Shown here: positions 12,301-21,500 of the stretch, in pieces | How positions within the stretch are numbered: the stretch's first letter is position 1 | Layout of the letters: the number at the start of each line of letters is the position of its first letter | Source of the DNA: Leptidea sinapis | Lineage: Eukaryota; Arthropoda; Insecta; Lepidoptera; Pieridae | Direction: 5' to 3' | Length of the DNA stretch: 64,000 nucleotides | Assembly (NCBI RefSeq): GCF_905404315.1 | Contig: NC_066292.1 | Coordinates: 4,402,001-4,466,000 of the forward strand | Made by a program: the position numbers and the translations under genes | Notes under the pieces: model-generated | The model's database searches: none | What the model was told of the DNA's origin: nothing | The model's input: only the letters and a program-made list of their open reading frames with translations

Positions 12301-13988
12301 ATTCCAGCAATTTTTTTGTGCCTATTTGAAGCGCCACACTCGAGCGTCCAGAGAACTAATTTTGACGTATAATGCAAATGGCTGCAAAGGAACATACAAT
12401 ACTCTAAATAATTATTGCATTTTGATTTAATTTTGTTCGTTTTCCTTGTTATTTACACTTCAAGAATCAACGTTATAAAATAGGTACACATTTTTTTTAT
12501 AAATATTTTCCCACCATCTATCGATGTTTGCTTCAATAGTTTTAGTACCGCAGACTCTCGCTACATGACCAACAGCGCCAAAATGGCGAATATCAAACAG
12601 GTACAAAAGCACAGACAGCCGCCAGTCTAGTGGTATATAGTAGAGGCCAGTGGTTGGAGGTGTCGGACTAAATAAACCACCTAGGTGCTTTCAACGAAAA
12701 CGCCGTCTAAGCCCTTTTAGATATATCAAAATAATGTATGGTGGTATTGTGCATCTTATATAGTTCTACAGAAAAGTCCGCGATGATATATGTTTATAAC
12801 TAAAGGATAACATAGTACATCTATTATAAAACTTTAAAAATTGGCAATTATAAAGCGGTAATGTAAAGGTGTTTACACAAAAACGATATTGATCCTTATC
12901 ATTTTATTACTACATCATTCAGGAATACGTTTTTGTTTCATTTTTAGCTCATTAACTTTGATTACACATTTCCGATGGCGTTACTACTAATGCCCTGAAT
13001 ACTTACATCATTTTTTTTCTATTAACAGAACAGCGTCTGTCGGGTCACCTAGTTGTCGAGTAAAATATTATTATTGACACACTTTTACAAAAATTATCTT
13101 GCCCCAAATAAGGCATATAGCCTGTGTATGGGTTGCAAGACAAAGATATATTCAATACAATTTACTTGCTTAAACATACACAAATACATATAAACATACA
13201 TAAATACATATGTACATCCATGACTCGGAAACAAACATCCATATTCATCACATAAATGCTTGCACCCACTGGAATTCGAACCCGAGATCTCTAGCTTAGT
13301 AGGTAGGATGGCTGACCACTCGGCTATACAGGTCGTCATTAAATTACATTATGCATATATATTTAAAAATCTTCTAATCGATTGTCCTGTTTGAATTTGA
13401 TATTGATTAATCTTAGCTTTGCGTTTTCTCTTACATCATTTTACTTAAAAAGTCAAGTGTTTATTGTACATATTTAAATAACTAAATCTAGGTATCTAAT
13501 AGTTCGTGATTTTGGCAACTTTTTCTATCTGACTAGCTATGAAATAGAACTAACAACTAAATGTGCTCTACCAAAGTTGGTTTTTCGAACACAATGCACA
13601 TTACATTTTATCAAAGAATATAATATCTTGAACTGCCAATTTTACGTTAGGACGTAAACCAAAGAACTCTGATGAACAGTCTTATTCCTACTAGCGACAC
13701 CTAGTATTGAAGTACGTAACCATTGCGCATCGTAAAATTAGTTGTTATTATTTTAAGTAATTTCAAAATCCATGTTGATGTTATAATGATATTAATGAAA
13801 TTTATTTTAATTACAGCTCAAATGAATGCAGCGGACTATGTACATTACCTCGTGGGTACACATCACGTTGCGAACAAAAATACATACAAAAAAGATTAGT
13901 GGCGCTTGAATCTACCGGCAGTAATTTGTACACAGATGTATTTTGGATTCCGAGCTGTTGTCAGTGTACACTAACTAATAATAATTAA
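3178..13988 (+). CDS. Spaetzle-family Toll ligand precursor, six 3' exons (5'-partial)
   Basis: Encodes a secreted pro-cytokine of the Spaetzle/neurotrophin-like cystine-knot family, which after proteolysis binds Toll receptors in development, immunity or nervous-system maintenance. Exons 3178-3320, 5690-5907, 7905-8208, 9277-9456, 11864-12037 and 13817-13988 join with matching phases into 396 codons plus TAA. In window numbering: prodomain Cys13, 19, 32, 40 with a CAQPGLTYC-type motif known in Spaetzle prodomains; Tyr/Asn/Pro-rich linker about 121-221; RSRR at 289-292; then Cys301, 339, 344, 348, 358, 387, 388, 390. Cleavage after Arg292 would release 104 residues, close to the roughly 106-residue active Spaetzle fragment. 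The signal peptide is absent, so the start lies to the left. By eye the knot resembles the spz3/spz4 branch more than spz1, 5 or 6, but the paralogue is not settled. Family call is strong. Confidence 0.9.
3395..3662 (-). mobile_element. SINE-like repeat family A, copy 1 (partial)
   Basis: Family A is a repeat of about 290 bases found at least twelve times here. It begins CCAGTGGGAGGCTCC, contains two strong internal inverted repeats, and ends CTCGTCTCGTCCCT plus an A-rich tail. This copy is on the minus strand and loses the first part of the element near 3655. No coding potential. Confidence 0.75.
4228..4409. mobile_element. MITE with ACATG-type terminal inverted repeats
   Basis: Ends CACATGATCGGATTTGGTAC and its complement bracket about 180 bases of non-coding sequence. 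A second copy lies at 18114-18311 with the same ends. A target-site duplication is not clear. Non-autonomous DNA transposon by structure. Confidence 0.7.
4514..4592. repeat. Short hairpin: 27-bp inverted repeat, 25-base loop
   Basis: Arms 4514-4540 and 4566-4592 pair at 26 of 27 positions, giving a stem-loop of pre-miRNA size. It could equally be a tiny MITE relic. No transcript evidence is available. Confidence 0.6.
5434..5642 (+). mobile_element. Old LINE 3' end with target-site duplication
   Basis: Reads, in broken frames, as the GQVEWKRAR..SPTRW..-like tail of the same endonuclease-RT clade as 39085-39692 and ends CGATGGAGAAGAAG. The 11-base AGTAAATAAAT occurs at both flanks (5423-5433 and 5643-5653), consistent with a target-site duplication, though it is low in complexity. 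Confidence 0.65.
5690..5907 (+). CDS. Spaetzle gene, second exon in window
   Basis: Acceptor ACATTTCAG at 5689, donor CATG|GTAAGA. Enters with two bases borrowed (phase 2) and leaves one base over. Encodes a charged segment (VIRKLVQAGQYDISTLL followed by acidic and Asn-rich residues), the continuation of the prodomain after the YP motif; a downstream helix of this kind is usual in Spaetzle proteins. The exon lies about 36 bases after the target-site duplication of an old LINE fragment. Confidence 0.88.
6228..6672 (+). mobile_element. LINE 3' fragment, family E (frameshifted)
   Basis: Overlapping frames encode HPHHLDVWRSSTVRFSRSFL followed by a WNEPPCAVFPGRYDMGTFKK segment, a pattern typical of the C-terminus of Jockey/I-type LINE polyproteins. 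The coding line switches frame, so it is a pseudogene. The 3' part (CCGGCAACGCTCC...GTGATCACTTAACACC) recurs at 33940, 36178 and 51800. Confidence 0.7.
6886..7197 (-). mobile_element. SINE-like repeat family A, copy 2 (nearly full length)
   Basis: Clear example of the family: poly-T side at 6886-6896, a perfect 16-base inverted repeat (6960-6975 with 6991-7006), a second CAGTAATG/CATTACTG-type hairpin, and the GTGGGA end near 7190. Open frames on both strands here are incidental. Confidence 0.8.
7636..7890 (+). mobile_element. SINE-like repeat family A, copy 3, abutting a spaetzle acceptor
   Basis: Internally deleted copy (lacks the middle hairpin) on the plus strand. Its A-rich tail (ATCATAATAAAAAG) ends about 14 bases before the AG of the third spaetzle exon. 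Confidence 0.75.
7905..8208 (+). CDS. Spaetzle gene, third exon in window (Tyr/Asn/Pro-rich linker)
   Basis: Acceptor TTGTTTTCAG at 7904, donor GGAA|GTAAGT. Encodes about 101 residues rich in Tyr, Asn, Pro and Ser and lacking Cys, a probably disordered linker between prodomain and knot. Position in the gene and composition fit the poorly conserved middle of Spaetzle precursors. A SINE-like repeat (7636-7890) ends about 14 bases before the acceptor. Confidence 0.87.
8366..8645. repeat. Repeat family F, copy 1
   Basis: The segment with GTAGGCGTTACTTTGCGGAAATCC, GTGCCAGATTTTGGCGAGAC, CTGAGGATGCCTCGTGTAGAGG and GGCGGAATTAACACTAAAG recurs, rearranged and partly inverted, at 45694-45940. Probably a non-autonomous DNA element; its ends are not defined. 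Confidence 0.55.
8757..9037 (+). mobile_element. SINE-like repeat family A, copy 4
   Basis: Begins ACCAGTGGGAGGCTCC and ends GTCTCGTCCCTTAATGTCATAAAAAAAT. The central hairpin region is deleted (jump near 8950). Lies in the spaetzle intron between the third and fourth exons present here. Confidence 0.75.
9277..9456 (+). CDS. Spaetzle gene, fourth exon in window (polybasic and Ala-rich)
   Basis: Acceptor GAACATTTCAG at 9276; donor GCCAG|GTCTGA, a weaker GT than the others, chosen because the AG plus T of the next exon restores a Ser codon and keeps the frame. Encodes a segment with a tetra-arginine (window residues 250-253) and an Ala-rich helix-like run. The polybasic run is a second potential proprotein-convertase site upstream of the main RSRR site. 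Confidence 0.82.
9505..9760 (-). mobile_element. LINE 3'UTR fragment
   Basis: AAATCAAATCAAATCAAAAT followed by TTTATTCCTGTAGG and TGTCAAAAGTTTTCTTT...CATTGCC. The same arrangement recurs at 26104-26345. The repeated TTTGAT-type units at the end are those of a LINE tail on the minus strand. No coding sequence remains. Confidence 0.45.
9774..10240. mobile_element. Foldback element with about 165-base inverted arms
   Basis: Left arm about 9774-9942 and right arm about 10073-10240 are reverse complements with few mismatches, including AACAAAAAACAACCGACTTC near the outer ends. Between them is a GC-richer core with a second inverted pair (CACATCTCACCTATAACTA and its complement). The CCGACTTC end motif recurs, reversed, at about 10867-10877, so a larger composite to 10880 is possible. 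Confidence 0.75.
10241..10880 (-). mobile_element. Repeat debris ending in TTTGAAGTCGGTTAAAAAC
   Basis: The minus strand from 10880 starts GTTTTTAACCGACTTC and continues with AAAAAGGAGGAGGTTCTCAA, a start seen in many interspersed insect repeats. The open frames here (65 and 95 codons) have no recognisable domain and are taken as incidental. Confidence 0.4.
10881..11615. other. Intron sequence without recognised content
   Basis: Spaetzle intron between the fourth and fifth exons here. I see no gene or repeat landmark that I can support. Confidence 0.4.
11622..11700 (+). ncRNA. tRNA-like sequence with pol III A and B boxes (SINE head or tRNA pseudogene)
   Basis: Contains TGGCTAAGTTAG (near-consensus A box), a CTCGG/CCGAA-like anticodon stem and GCGGGTTCGAGTCCCGC, a perfect T arm and B box. 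The acceptor ends do not pair well, and the anticodon loop lacks the invariant U33, so this is not a functional tRNA. It lies in the intron before the fifth spaetzle exon. Confidence 0.55.
11864..12037 (+). CDS. Spaetzle gene, fifth exon (cleavage site and first half of knot)
   Basis: Acceptor TTGCATAAAG at 11863 (AAG rather than CAG), donor TGCGC|GTGAGT. Encodes the RSRR processing site followed by the first knot half with Cys301 and Cys339, including the conserved NWRYVVN-type beta strands. A tRNA-like sequence lies about 165 bases upstream in the intron. Confidence 0.88.
12250..12652. mobile_element. hAT-like MITE, copy 1 (403 bp)
   Basis: Ends CACTGACC...GGCCAGTG with about 35-base imperfect inverted repeats. 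Flanking octamers GTTGGAGT and GTTGGAGG (7 of 8) look like an 8-bp target-site duplication, the mark of hAT transposons. No transposase. A second copy of exactly the same length is at 55984-56386. Confidence 0.85.
13005..13052 (+). mobile_element. Helitron-type 3' end fragment
   Basis: CAGAACAGCGTCTGTCGGGTCACCTAG matches the 3' ends of the elements at 21468-21805 and 47147-47459 and stops at CTAG. The remainder of the element is not recognisable. Confidence 0.5.
13068..13338 (-). mobile_element. tRNA-derived SINE (family B), copy 1
   Basis: On the minus strand it starts GACGACCTGTATAGCCGAGTGG (A box), followed by a slightly decayed B box (GGGTTCGAATTCC), an ATG/CAT-rich body and a TTGGGGCAAGATAA...GTGTCAATAATAA tail. 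Other copies are at 21920, 25331 and 63558. Confidence 0.85.
13817..13988 (+). CDS. Spaetzle gene, last exon (second half of knot, stop)
   Basis: Acceptor TTAATTACAG at 13816; 57 codons including TAA at 13986-13988. It encodes six of the eight knot cysteines, with the GYTSRCEQKY and FWIPSCCQC patterns that are diagnostic of Spaetzle C-terminal domains. The coding sequence ends three Asn after the last strand, as usual. A 3'UTR must follow, but no AATAAA close to the stop is evident, so its end is not assigned. Confidence 0.92.
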
Positions 13989-15311
13989 AATAATGTTGTC
14001 GGCCTGAACTCATGTGATGTACTTATAAGTAAACAGCAATTTTGCATGAATGTTTAGAGTTTTTGCTACTCGACGCTAGATGGCGATCTTATGTTTGAAA
14101 GCTCTCTTCGGTTTGTTGGATAATAACAAGATTTTGTACGGTTCCTTGATTTATTTGTACTTTTAATGTTAAAATAGTTAAGTGTATGAACGCATGAGAT
14201 GTTTCTGGGTATAAAACAAGTATTACGTAATATTTAGGTAATAATGGTATTTAAATATGAGTATTATACAAAATTCAAATACATGTTTTATTTTCTAAAT
14301 TATAATTTATACAGAGCATTGATTATTCATATTTTAAAATTTAGGATCAATGTTACTAATTTTCTGTGAATGCATATTGAAAAGTAAAGTATGTTCTACT
14401 TTTTTTTACTCAATCTTAAGAATATAATTAAATGATCTCTCAGATTTCTTTCTGAGTTAAAGCAATGATCTTATTTTTTTACATCGCCAAGTAACATGGT
14501 GAATCATTGATGATACATAAGAGAGTGCAATGTAAATAGTTTTATACAAAGAGTGCTAAATCATAAATTAAATTGAAAAATATACTGTCTGTGTTTTATT
14601 ATTAACTTTTATCAGTTTATTATATCACCCATTAATATATTATTCTAGCCACCCTGGTGGTAGGGAATCCCAACCGCCCATTACTTCTTCAATGTGGACC
14701 CAAATGAATATGCCTTTAAAAATTTAAATGATATACCAACGTTAAAGAAGATAACCAAAATAACATATGTTTTATATGGATAAATATATATTTAACTATT
14801 TATTTTGCAAATATAAATTTAAATAATATTTACATAATAAAATATATTTTACATGCATATATCTTCTATTTTTTAATTATTTTTTCCATTAATATTTGTT
14901 GCTACTTTGTTATAAATTTACATTACAATACTTTTTAAAAAACAAATTCAATTCTAGTGCTAGTAACGTAAACCCATTGCTATTATTGACCAAAATTTAT
15001 TTAAAAAATGAATTATTTTATTTTATGTTCGTCCTACAGTAAGTAATAAATAGACAATAAAGTAACACTGACCATCTCTTAGCAAAGGCCCGGGAAAATG
15101 AGTTTCTCAGTTCGTACGACCATGGGAACATACCATTATTCAAATATAAAATAAATAGGATGTCTAGGATTCTGCGTAAGTATTATGTTTTGCACTGATT
15201 GGTGAATAAATTTTTCAAAATAAGAGTCGATGGGACAATATATTCCTTTAATTATTTAATTTATTTACAGATAAAAATTATATTATATAATAATAATATT
15301 TTTTATGACAA
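13989..15311. other. Downstream of spaetzle: 3'UTR and AT-rich intergenic DNA
   Basis: The 3'UTR must begin here but its end cannot be placed. The rest is AT-rich with no supported feature. Confidence 0.4.
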
Positions 15312-15813
15312 TAAGGAATGACACGAGCAGGACATTCAGCTGATAGTATTTGATATTTCCTGCCCATAACAATGAATTTCTGAGCGGCACCACAATTCCG
15401 CTCGTCACCTTGAGCCATTAACGGCCGTTCCCAATATACTATCTACAGATAGAGATAAATTACTGCCTTCTACTGTTAGTAATTAGCTGTCAATAATCTC
15501 AAGCTCTCCCAATATACCTGATAAGTCATTCTTATCGCCTTATATTGGAACGCCTAAATTGCAATTTCCATACAAACTTTATATCGCTGGTAAGCTATAC
15601 GTCGTCCCATTGACAGACAGCGTGCACGGATAAGGTGAGATACCATCGATAAGTTTATTGGGACAGAAAAGTCAACGATAGTTAAGATCTTTATCTCAAG
15701 TAAGAGATAGACTGAATATTGGGAACGGCCGTAAATCATATTAAGCCAGTAATTTCACTAGCTACGGCTTCCCATATCTAGCCCTGATACCCTGTGCAAT
15801 GGAGCCTCGCACT
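15312..15813 (-). mobile_element. SINE-like repeat family A, copy 5, split by a MITE
   Basis: Left part 15312-15416 and right part about 15740-15813 are the two ends of a minus-strand family A copy. They are separated by the 15420-15733 element, which shows that the MITE inserted later. About ten bases around the junction are missing. Confidence 0.75.
15420..15733. mobile_element. Harbinger-like MITE nested in a family A repeat
   Basis: Terminal inverted repeats CGGCCGTTCCCAATAT and ATATTGGGAACGGCCG are perfect. TAA sits directly outside both ends, matching the 3-bp TWA target duplication known for PIF/Harbinger transposons. No transposase, so it is non-autonomous. Confidence 0.75.
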
Positions 15814-15832
15814 GGTAAAATCTTTATTACAA

Positions 15833-16450
15833 CAATTCATTCATTCTTTATTCTTGTGAACAAGCTGGAAAATATTGGAATGAGAGGTACACCATTAACT
15901 CTTTTTAAAGATCTCTCAAGGAAAGCAAAAAGTCAAATTGGAACAGTATTCCAGCGAAGCTACAGAGGTTACATATGGTGTACCTCAGGGTAGCATATTA
16001 GGCCCTACTTTATTTCTAATATGTATAAACGAATTATGTTATCTTAAAACCGATAATGCTAAAATTTTCTCGTACGCTGATGATACAGCCGTTGTCTTTT
16101 CTGGAAAAACCTAGGATGTAAAGAATAAATGGCTGTTTACTCTCGGTGAGGAAACGGTTTCTAAAACATGTTTCACTCAAAAAACATAAAGACGTACCTT
16201 ATAAATAAAAAAAAAACAAAGTAAAAGGCTACTCAACGTGAATAAAGTGCCTCGAACCAAAACAAAGTTTGCTGGCGCACAATTCAATAGTCTTATCAGC
16301 TCAAATTTACAATAAAATAAATAAGAAACTATATATCCACTCAAAACTATATAACGATTCTTAAAAAAATCGTAGAGAAGTGGTTTAAGTCTCTCGACTA
16401 TGAGGCAACGGAGATGTTCCTCCAACAACTTAAATAATGTACAAAACATT
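15833..16450 (+). mobile_element. LINE reverse-transcriptase fragment with YADD motif
   Basis: Broken frames encode KLENIGMRGTPLTLFKDLS, then (15965-16100) a GVPQGSILGP motif followed by LFLICINEL and SYADDTAVVF, the palm motifs of a Jockey-like reverse transcriptase. The catalytic YADD is intact, but the frame is interrupted. The remainder to about 16450 is the decayed downstream region. Confidence 0.8.
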
Positions 16451-16959
16451 ATAATTTAACCAAAAGCTAAACTAAAATTTTACTTCGATCAAATAGAAAA
16501 TATTCCACACGCACATAACATATACACACATGCACCCAACACTCACAAACACACACAGTATCGCACGCAAACATAGGTGCATAATTTTATCATTTCAATT
16601 AATAATTTAAAAAAAGTACTGTACTTTAAGAATTAAAAATTGTAATTGTAAAGCTATGTCGCTGGATTGTTAAGGTGTTCAAAAATAATTTTCCAAATAT
16701 TTAAATTGTAAATTATTATTCATTTAATAACTTTATTATTATTTTACTACCAATTTTCAATAAAACTTTTGTTAAAAATATCACATTGCTGACACATTAT
16801 TTGCCTAAAAGGTGACTCCGGCCACTGCTGTAAACCTATACTTTTAAGAAAATTAAAATTATTATTATTATTATAAGAAAACAACCATTCTACAGATTTT
16901 AAATCTATACAATTTAACTAAACACAATTTAATTTATTACTATTCAAAGTTAACTTTTA

Positions 16960-18015
16960 AATTCAAATATTTTTATTCAAAATAGGATGTGACATCACTT
17001 ATTGAAAGTCAAAAACTACCACCCATTCCAAAATGAATGCCTCAGCCCTGAGAAGAACGGCCGCAACAAACTCAGCGGGCTTTTGTTTTCATCAAAAAAA
17101 AAAAATGTTTACAAAGTTATATTGTACAATTAAACTTATTTTTTGATAGCCTGAGGGCGGTCACTCCATTCCTAATCTTTGGTATCATTAAGAAAGTCAT
17201 TTATGTTATAGTAACCTTTACCACACAAACGTTTTTTAACAATTCTTTTGAATAACGTGATACTTTCGTTTTGAAGATTTTCTGGGATCTTGTTGTAAAA
17301 GCATATACATCGCCCCACAAAAGACTTACTAACTCGACTTAGCCGAGTAGTAGGCATTATAAGCTTATGTCTGTTCCTGGTGTTATGGTTATGACATCTT
17401 CTCGCAAATTTACTTATGTGCCTATTAACATACATTACATTATCAAGAATATATTGAGAAGCAATAGTCAAGATGTTAATTTCTTTGAATTTTGCTCTCA
17501 ATGATTCTTTAGGTCTTAGGTTATAAATAGCGCGAATAGCCCTCTTCTGCAGCACAAATATTGTATTAATATCGGCAGCGTATCTATGTCAGTTAATTAT
17601 CTAATCTTTTTAACCGCGTATGCTGCAGAACTAAGTCTGTTCGCCACTCCTCCTCCACCGGTTCTATCACCTCTCCGTTTTACAAAACACTTGCATCTAC
17701 ATTTTTGACATTTGGTACGATAAATTTAATGTATTTAATTTTCTTGCTATTTAACAATAGGTTCTTAGCGCTAAGCCAGTACACGATGTCAGATGAAATA
17801 TCGTTCACTTCGTCATACATAGCTTGGTTTCTTTTCACTTTGAAAATCAGTAAAGTGTCGTTCGCACACAATACTACCTTATGTTTTTTCTCTATAAGAT
17901 TAGGAAGATCATTTATATAGATAAGAAAGAGTAACGGTCCAAGAATAGACCCTTGTAGTACCCCCATACTGAGAGGAGTCCCACTCTCCTGCCATTCACG
18001 TCGACCTTCTGAATT
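16960..18015 (-). mobile_element. LINE: RT palm to 3'UTR, 5'-truncated pseudogene
   Basis: Minus-strand frames encode GVLQGSILGPLLFLIYINDLP and a CANDT motif in place of F/YADDT (17680-17967), then a C-terminal part (17172-17555) with LQKRAIRAIYN and a CFYNKIPENLQNE tail. The 3'UTR runs to about 16960. The changed catalytic motif and interrupted frame show that it is dead. Smaller relatives lie at 1508, 29885 and 47700. Confidence 0.85.
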
Positions 18016-18113
18016 CTATTGTTTAGATAAGAAGTCAGAAGATCGAGCGCAGTTCCTTTTATGCCATAGTGGTACAGCTTCCTGATTTTTCACTTCCTCC
18101 TTATAGCCTCGAC

Positions 18114-18311
18114 ACATGGTTGGATTTGGTACGGCATGGCTATTAGACGGTCCAGTGGGAGACTCGCACCGATTAGTCCGGTGTTGGACTCGGTACGGTC
18201 CAGACGGTAATATTAATACGTTCATATGATGGAGACTGGAACATACCATAAAATATGGTCCGCTACCAGACCGCGTCCGAAGGTTCAACCGTACCAAATC
18301 CGACCATGTGT
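18114..18311. mobile_element. MITE with ACACATGG-type inverted ends (second copy)
   Basis: Ends ACACATGGTTGGATTTGGTAC and GTACCAAATCCGACCATGTG mirror each other and match the element at 4228-4409. The interior shares the GGTCCGG/ATGGTCC-like parts. Non-coding. Confidence 0.7.
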
Positions 18312-18479
18312 TTAGGCTATTAATAGAACCTTGTATCCTAGTCGTGAGACGTACCTACCCTTGTGTTCATAAATTCTCTCTACATATAAGTAAGTAGAGA
18401 GTAGTAAATTTATTTGTACTGTTCTCCGTTAAAACGACTTCTTTGTCCTATATAATTTTTTAGTTTTTTGACAAAAAAA

Positions 18480-18786
18480 ATTATTTTCATTTTATTGTGA
18501 TTCAGCATTAAAAAAAATAAAACTTAAAATTTTCATACGTCTGCGATTAACACCTATTTTTGTATCGTGATTTTTATATTATTCTGTTCCATCCACACAT
18601 CTGCAATCGGGTTGCAAGATGGCAATCGAATATAATAATTATTGTAGTACGATACATTTTATGTACGAAATATTTGATAGGTCTGAGAATCGGTCGTCAC
18701 CTTTTTTTTTATAACCCAAAAATTTTAATTATTGATTTTTTTTTTATTATTTTATATGGCAATACAACGTTTGCTGGGTCAGCTAG
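18480..18786 (+). mobile_element. Helitron-type non-autonomous element, 3' part
   Basis: Ends in GGCAATACAACGTTTGCTGG, then GTCAGCTAG followed by T, the CTAG-T terminus of Helitrons. The body matches the reverse complement of 22191-22649 (TTTATATTATTCTGTTCCAT). The left end is eroded. Confidence 0.6.
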
Positions 18787-19839
18787 TTTTTGTATAAAAT
18801 TTGTGTTTATATTTAATACTAATTTCGTGTCTATTAACTTATCACTTACATACTGATATAAATCACTTGGATCTCTTTCAATAATGCTCTTGTATTGCTC
18901 TCCTAAATCGCAAATTAGTCAGTGTTTGAAAATATAAGTTGAATATAAAATGTTACGTAAATCCGATCGTTACGTGACGACTGAAACGTTGTCAATGAGA
19001 GTGCTAGTGGGCCCTGACGACCGTGACCTTGTGCCATTTTAACCCGGACGATAAATGTATAATATTGACTCAAAAATGATGCGAATGAATAAGAATCCAA
19101 TAAAAATATAATTACAAATAATATTTTCCTTTAATCCCTTGCCTATTTTGATTTTATTTTGACAAAATGTCTTCTCAGCATAAAAGAGACTGGATTTCAC
19201 GGCTGTGTGATTGTAAAACTGAAACATTATCTTTATTGTTACTTCAAGCTTAGGATACTTCTTAGTAACAGAAATAATATTTATATCAATGTATTAAGAA
19301 TGCCCTTTTTCGTATTAAGAGTAGTCCCAGGAGACTAATAATTCTATATATCACTGACATTGGAAATTTTCTCTGTAGCATCATTAATCTGTAAATCATA
19401 CACGCATAAATTGCAAACTTTATTCGCGACACATAAATTTTCCTCGGGATTGAGTTAACTGGTTTGATTAAGGGGCGAAAATGTTGATGTTTAGGGGGTT
19501 ACTCGTACCCGGCTTTTCTAAGCCTACCTTAACATAAATTCCCTTATGAAGGTATCACTGAAACATTAACGAAAATGCATTTCATTGTTTTATGCGAAAT
19601 CTCTTTCACCATTAATTTAACTTCTAAAAAATAAACAATTTCTTTAATTAAAAAAAAATAACACCCACACTCTAAGTTTAGAATACCCTTTCCATTTAAA
19701 AAGTCTAGCTTTCACTTCCCCTAAGTAGACTTTACAATAAACTCGAAGGCATTTATGTCGAGCGCCAAAATCTCACCTCTAAAATAAAAATTCAAGCAAA
19801 AAGTCGCTCGACACGCGTAAAAGTAAAGGAAGCCAGGAA

Positions 19840-20120
19840 AAAAATCAATGCTTGCGTTTTATGTTCTGTGCGTGTGACAGATCGGTTGTCATGGTGACTA
19901 CGTCGAGGGAAGCATTTGGCGGGAAAAAAGGTCTTATGTCAGAGACAACAGAACAAACAATTGGTGCGTGAATCGCATAGAGTTGTTATAGGAACGTAAA
20001 TAAGTTACGCTGTTTTGGATTTGAGTTGAAAAGTGCGTTGTGCGAGTGAGAAAAGAGATAGAGTAGAATAGAGGGAGCCAAAGATCGATATTACGCACTT
20101 TTATAGCGATGAAATTGGCG
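19840..20120. promoter_or_regulatory. Possible promoter: X-box-like and E2F-like sites
   Basis: A non-repeat island contains GTTGTCATGGTGAC (19885-19898), fitting the RFX X-box pattern, and TTTGGCGGGAAAA about 17 bases later, fitting E2F. Beyond it are GC-richer bases (GGCGCGATGCGATGC, 20116-20130). No open frame of note is adjacent. Could be an alternative promoter of the downstream gene, a non-coding transcript start or chance. Confidence 0.3.
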
Positions 20121-20978
20121 CGATGCGATGCAAGAACGCGGTTTGCACGCGTTGCAATATTTTTAATTTTTGATTCTGCTCCGATTCACACTCACCCTGT
20201 GGTTGACTCTTATGGTTTTTTTGATTTCTCTATTTGATTATCTCTTATCTCTATTTGATTAAAACAACTATTTTTTTTACAATAAAATATTATGTTTGAT
20301 GGAATGTTTTTTTTTATTCACAAATATTTATTTAGTTGAGAAGTAAATTATTGAAGCATGATGTATGCAGATACCTGTAATTGTTACTTACATTTACTTA
20401 GTACAATATATTTTGTCTGTATCGCTATATTTTATGCATCAATTGCATATTGGTAAATAAATTTAGTATTTTTAAATAAATAAAGTATTGCTTGGTCTGA
20501 CCCCTGGGAATGACTTGCTTTAACTTGGCAATTTCTTATTATAACTACACCACGTTAGATTATTTTTCTTTTTTCTTAGGGGGAACTGTTTAATGAAAGA
20601 GTGCAAATTGCATGGTTAACATATTTTTTTTTCTGTCCTTTAGGGAACATAATTATTATAATGTTTCCCCACTTGCATTACAATCTAGCCTTAACTTAGA
20701 CTAATAAGTAATTCTACTTTAACTTAAACTTGTAGATAGAGTCCATTAACACATTTCTTAATGTCTCTATTAAGGGGACTTTGTTCATATGTCTTTTATA
20801 ATATCACTATTTTTTATATTGTGTTACACTTATTCACTAGTGAATACAGTGCTAGCACTACACTAACTCAAAAGGTTTTGTATAAAATATAAATGTGTTA
20901 AAACTTAATATGTATTTTTTTAATCAGTTTGTCATACATTTTGATACACTTTTCTTAGGCCTAAGTAGGTACTTAATA

Positions 20979-21182
20979 CTTAGATCATTAAAGACTATGA
21001 CAGCTGTGAAAATTTCAAAAGGGTTTAGTGTTAACCTCTATTTTGAGCAATGCACGCACACTAACACAAAGTGTCATACAAATCGCGAGTGTAAAACGTA
21101 GCTTGTTACACACGTATTAAACCTGGCCTGTTTTTATCGGTTGTCTAATAGCTAGATAGAGATCTAGACGTAGTTATCTGAG
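20979..21182. mobile_element. hAT-like MITE family with CTTAGAT ends, copy 1
   Basis: Same body as 48519-48723 (ATTTTGAGCAATGCACGCAC...CGCGAGTGTAAAACGTAGC) and inverted ends CTTAGATCATT / ATCTGAG. The target duplication is decayed. Confidence 0.65.
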
Positions 21183-21467
21183 ACATATAACTACAAATGT
21201 TGAAAAGATGTTTTAAAAAATCCATAAGGAAGTTTTGAGGTTTCATGTCCAAAGAAAACAATGAAAATATAACATCGCCAATCGCTTTGTTACGACGTAT
21301 GGCGACGGACAAACATATCAAACAGATGGCGGATATACAGCTGTTTGCAAGCGAGAAAGCCTTATTTGACGTCATCGTCGTACATCTATGCCACAATTAA
21401 AATTAGATGTCTAATTTGGATTCCGTTCTAAGTAATGGAAGTGCGTAGTAGTAATATATTCTCTTAA

Positions 21468-21469
21468 TC

Positions 21470-21500
<31 letters not shown>

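Noticed and set aside
13100..13338. Possible functional tRNA genes in the family B repeats
   Set aside because: The heads have tRNA-like A and B boxes, but acceptor stems do not close and a common 150-base non-tRNA body follows; they are SINEs.
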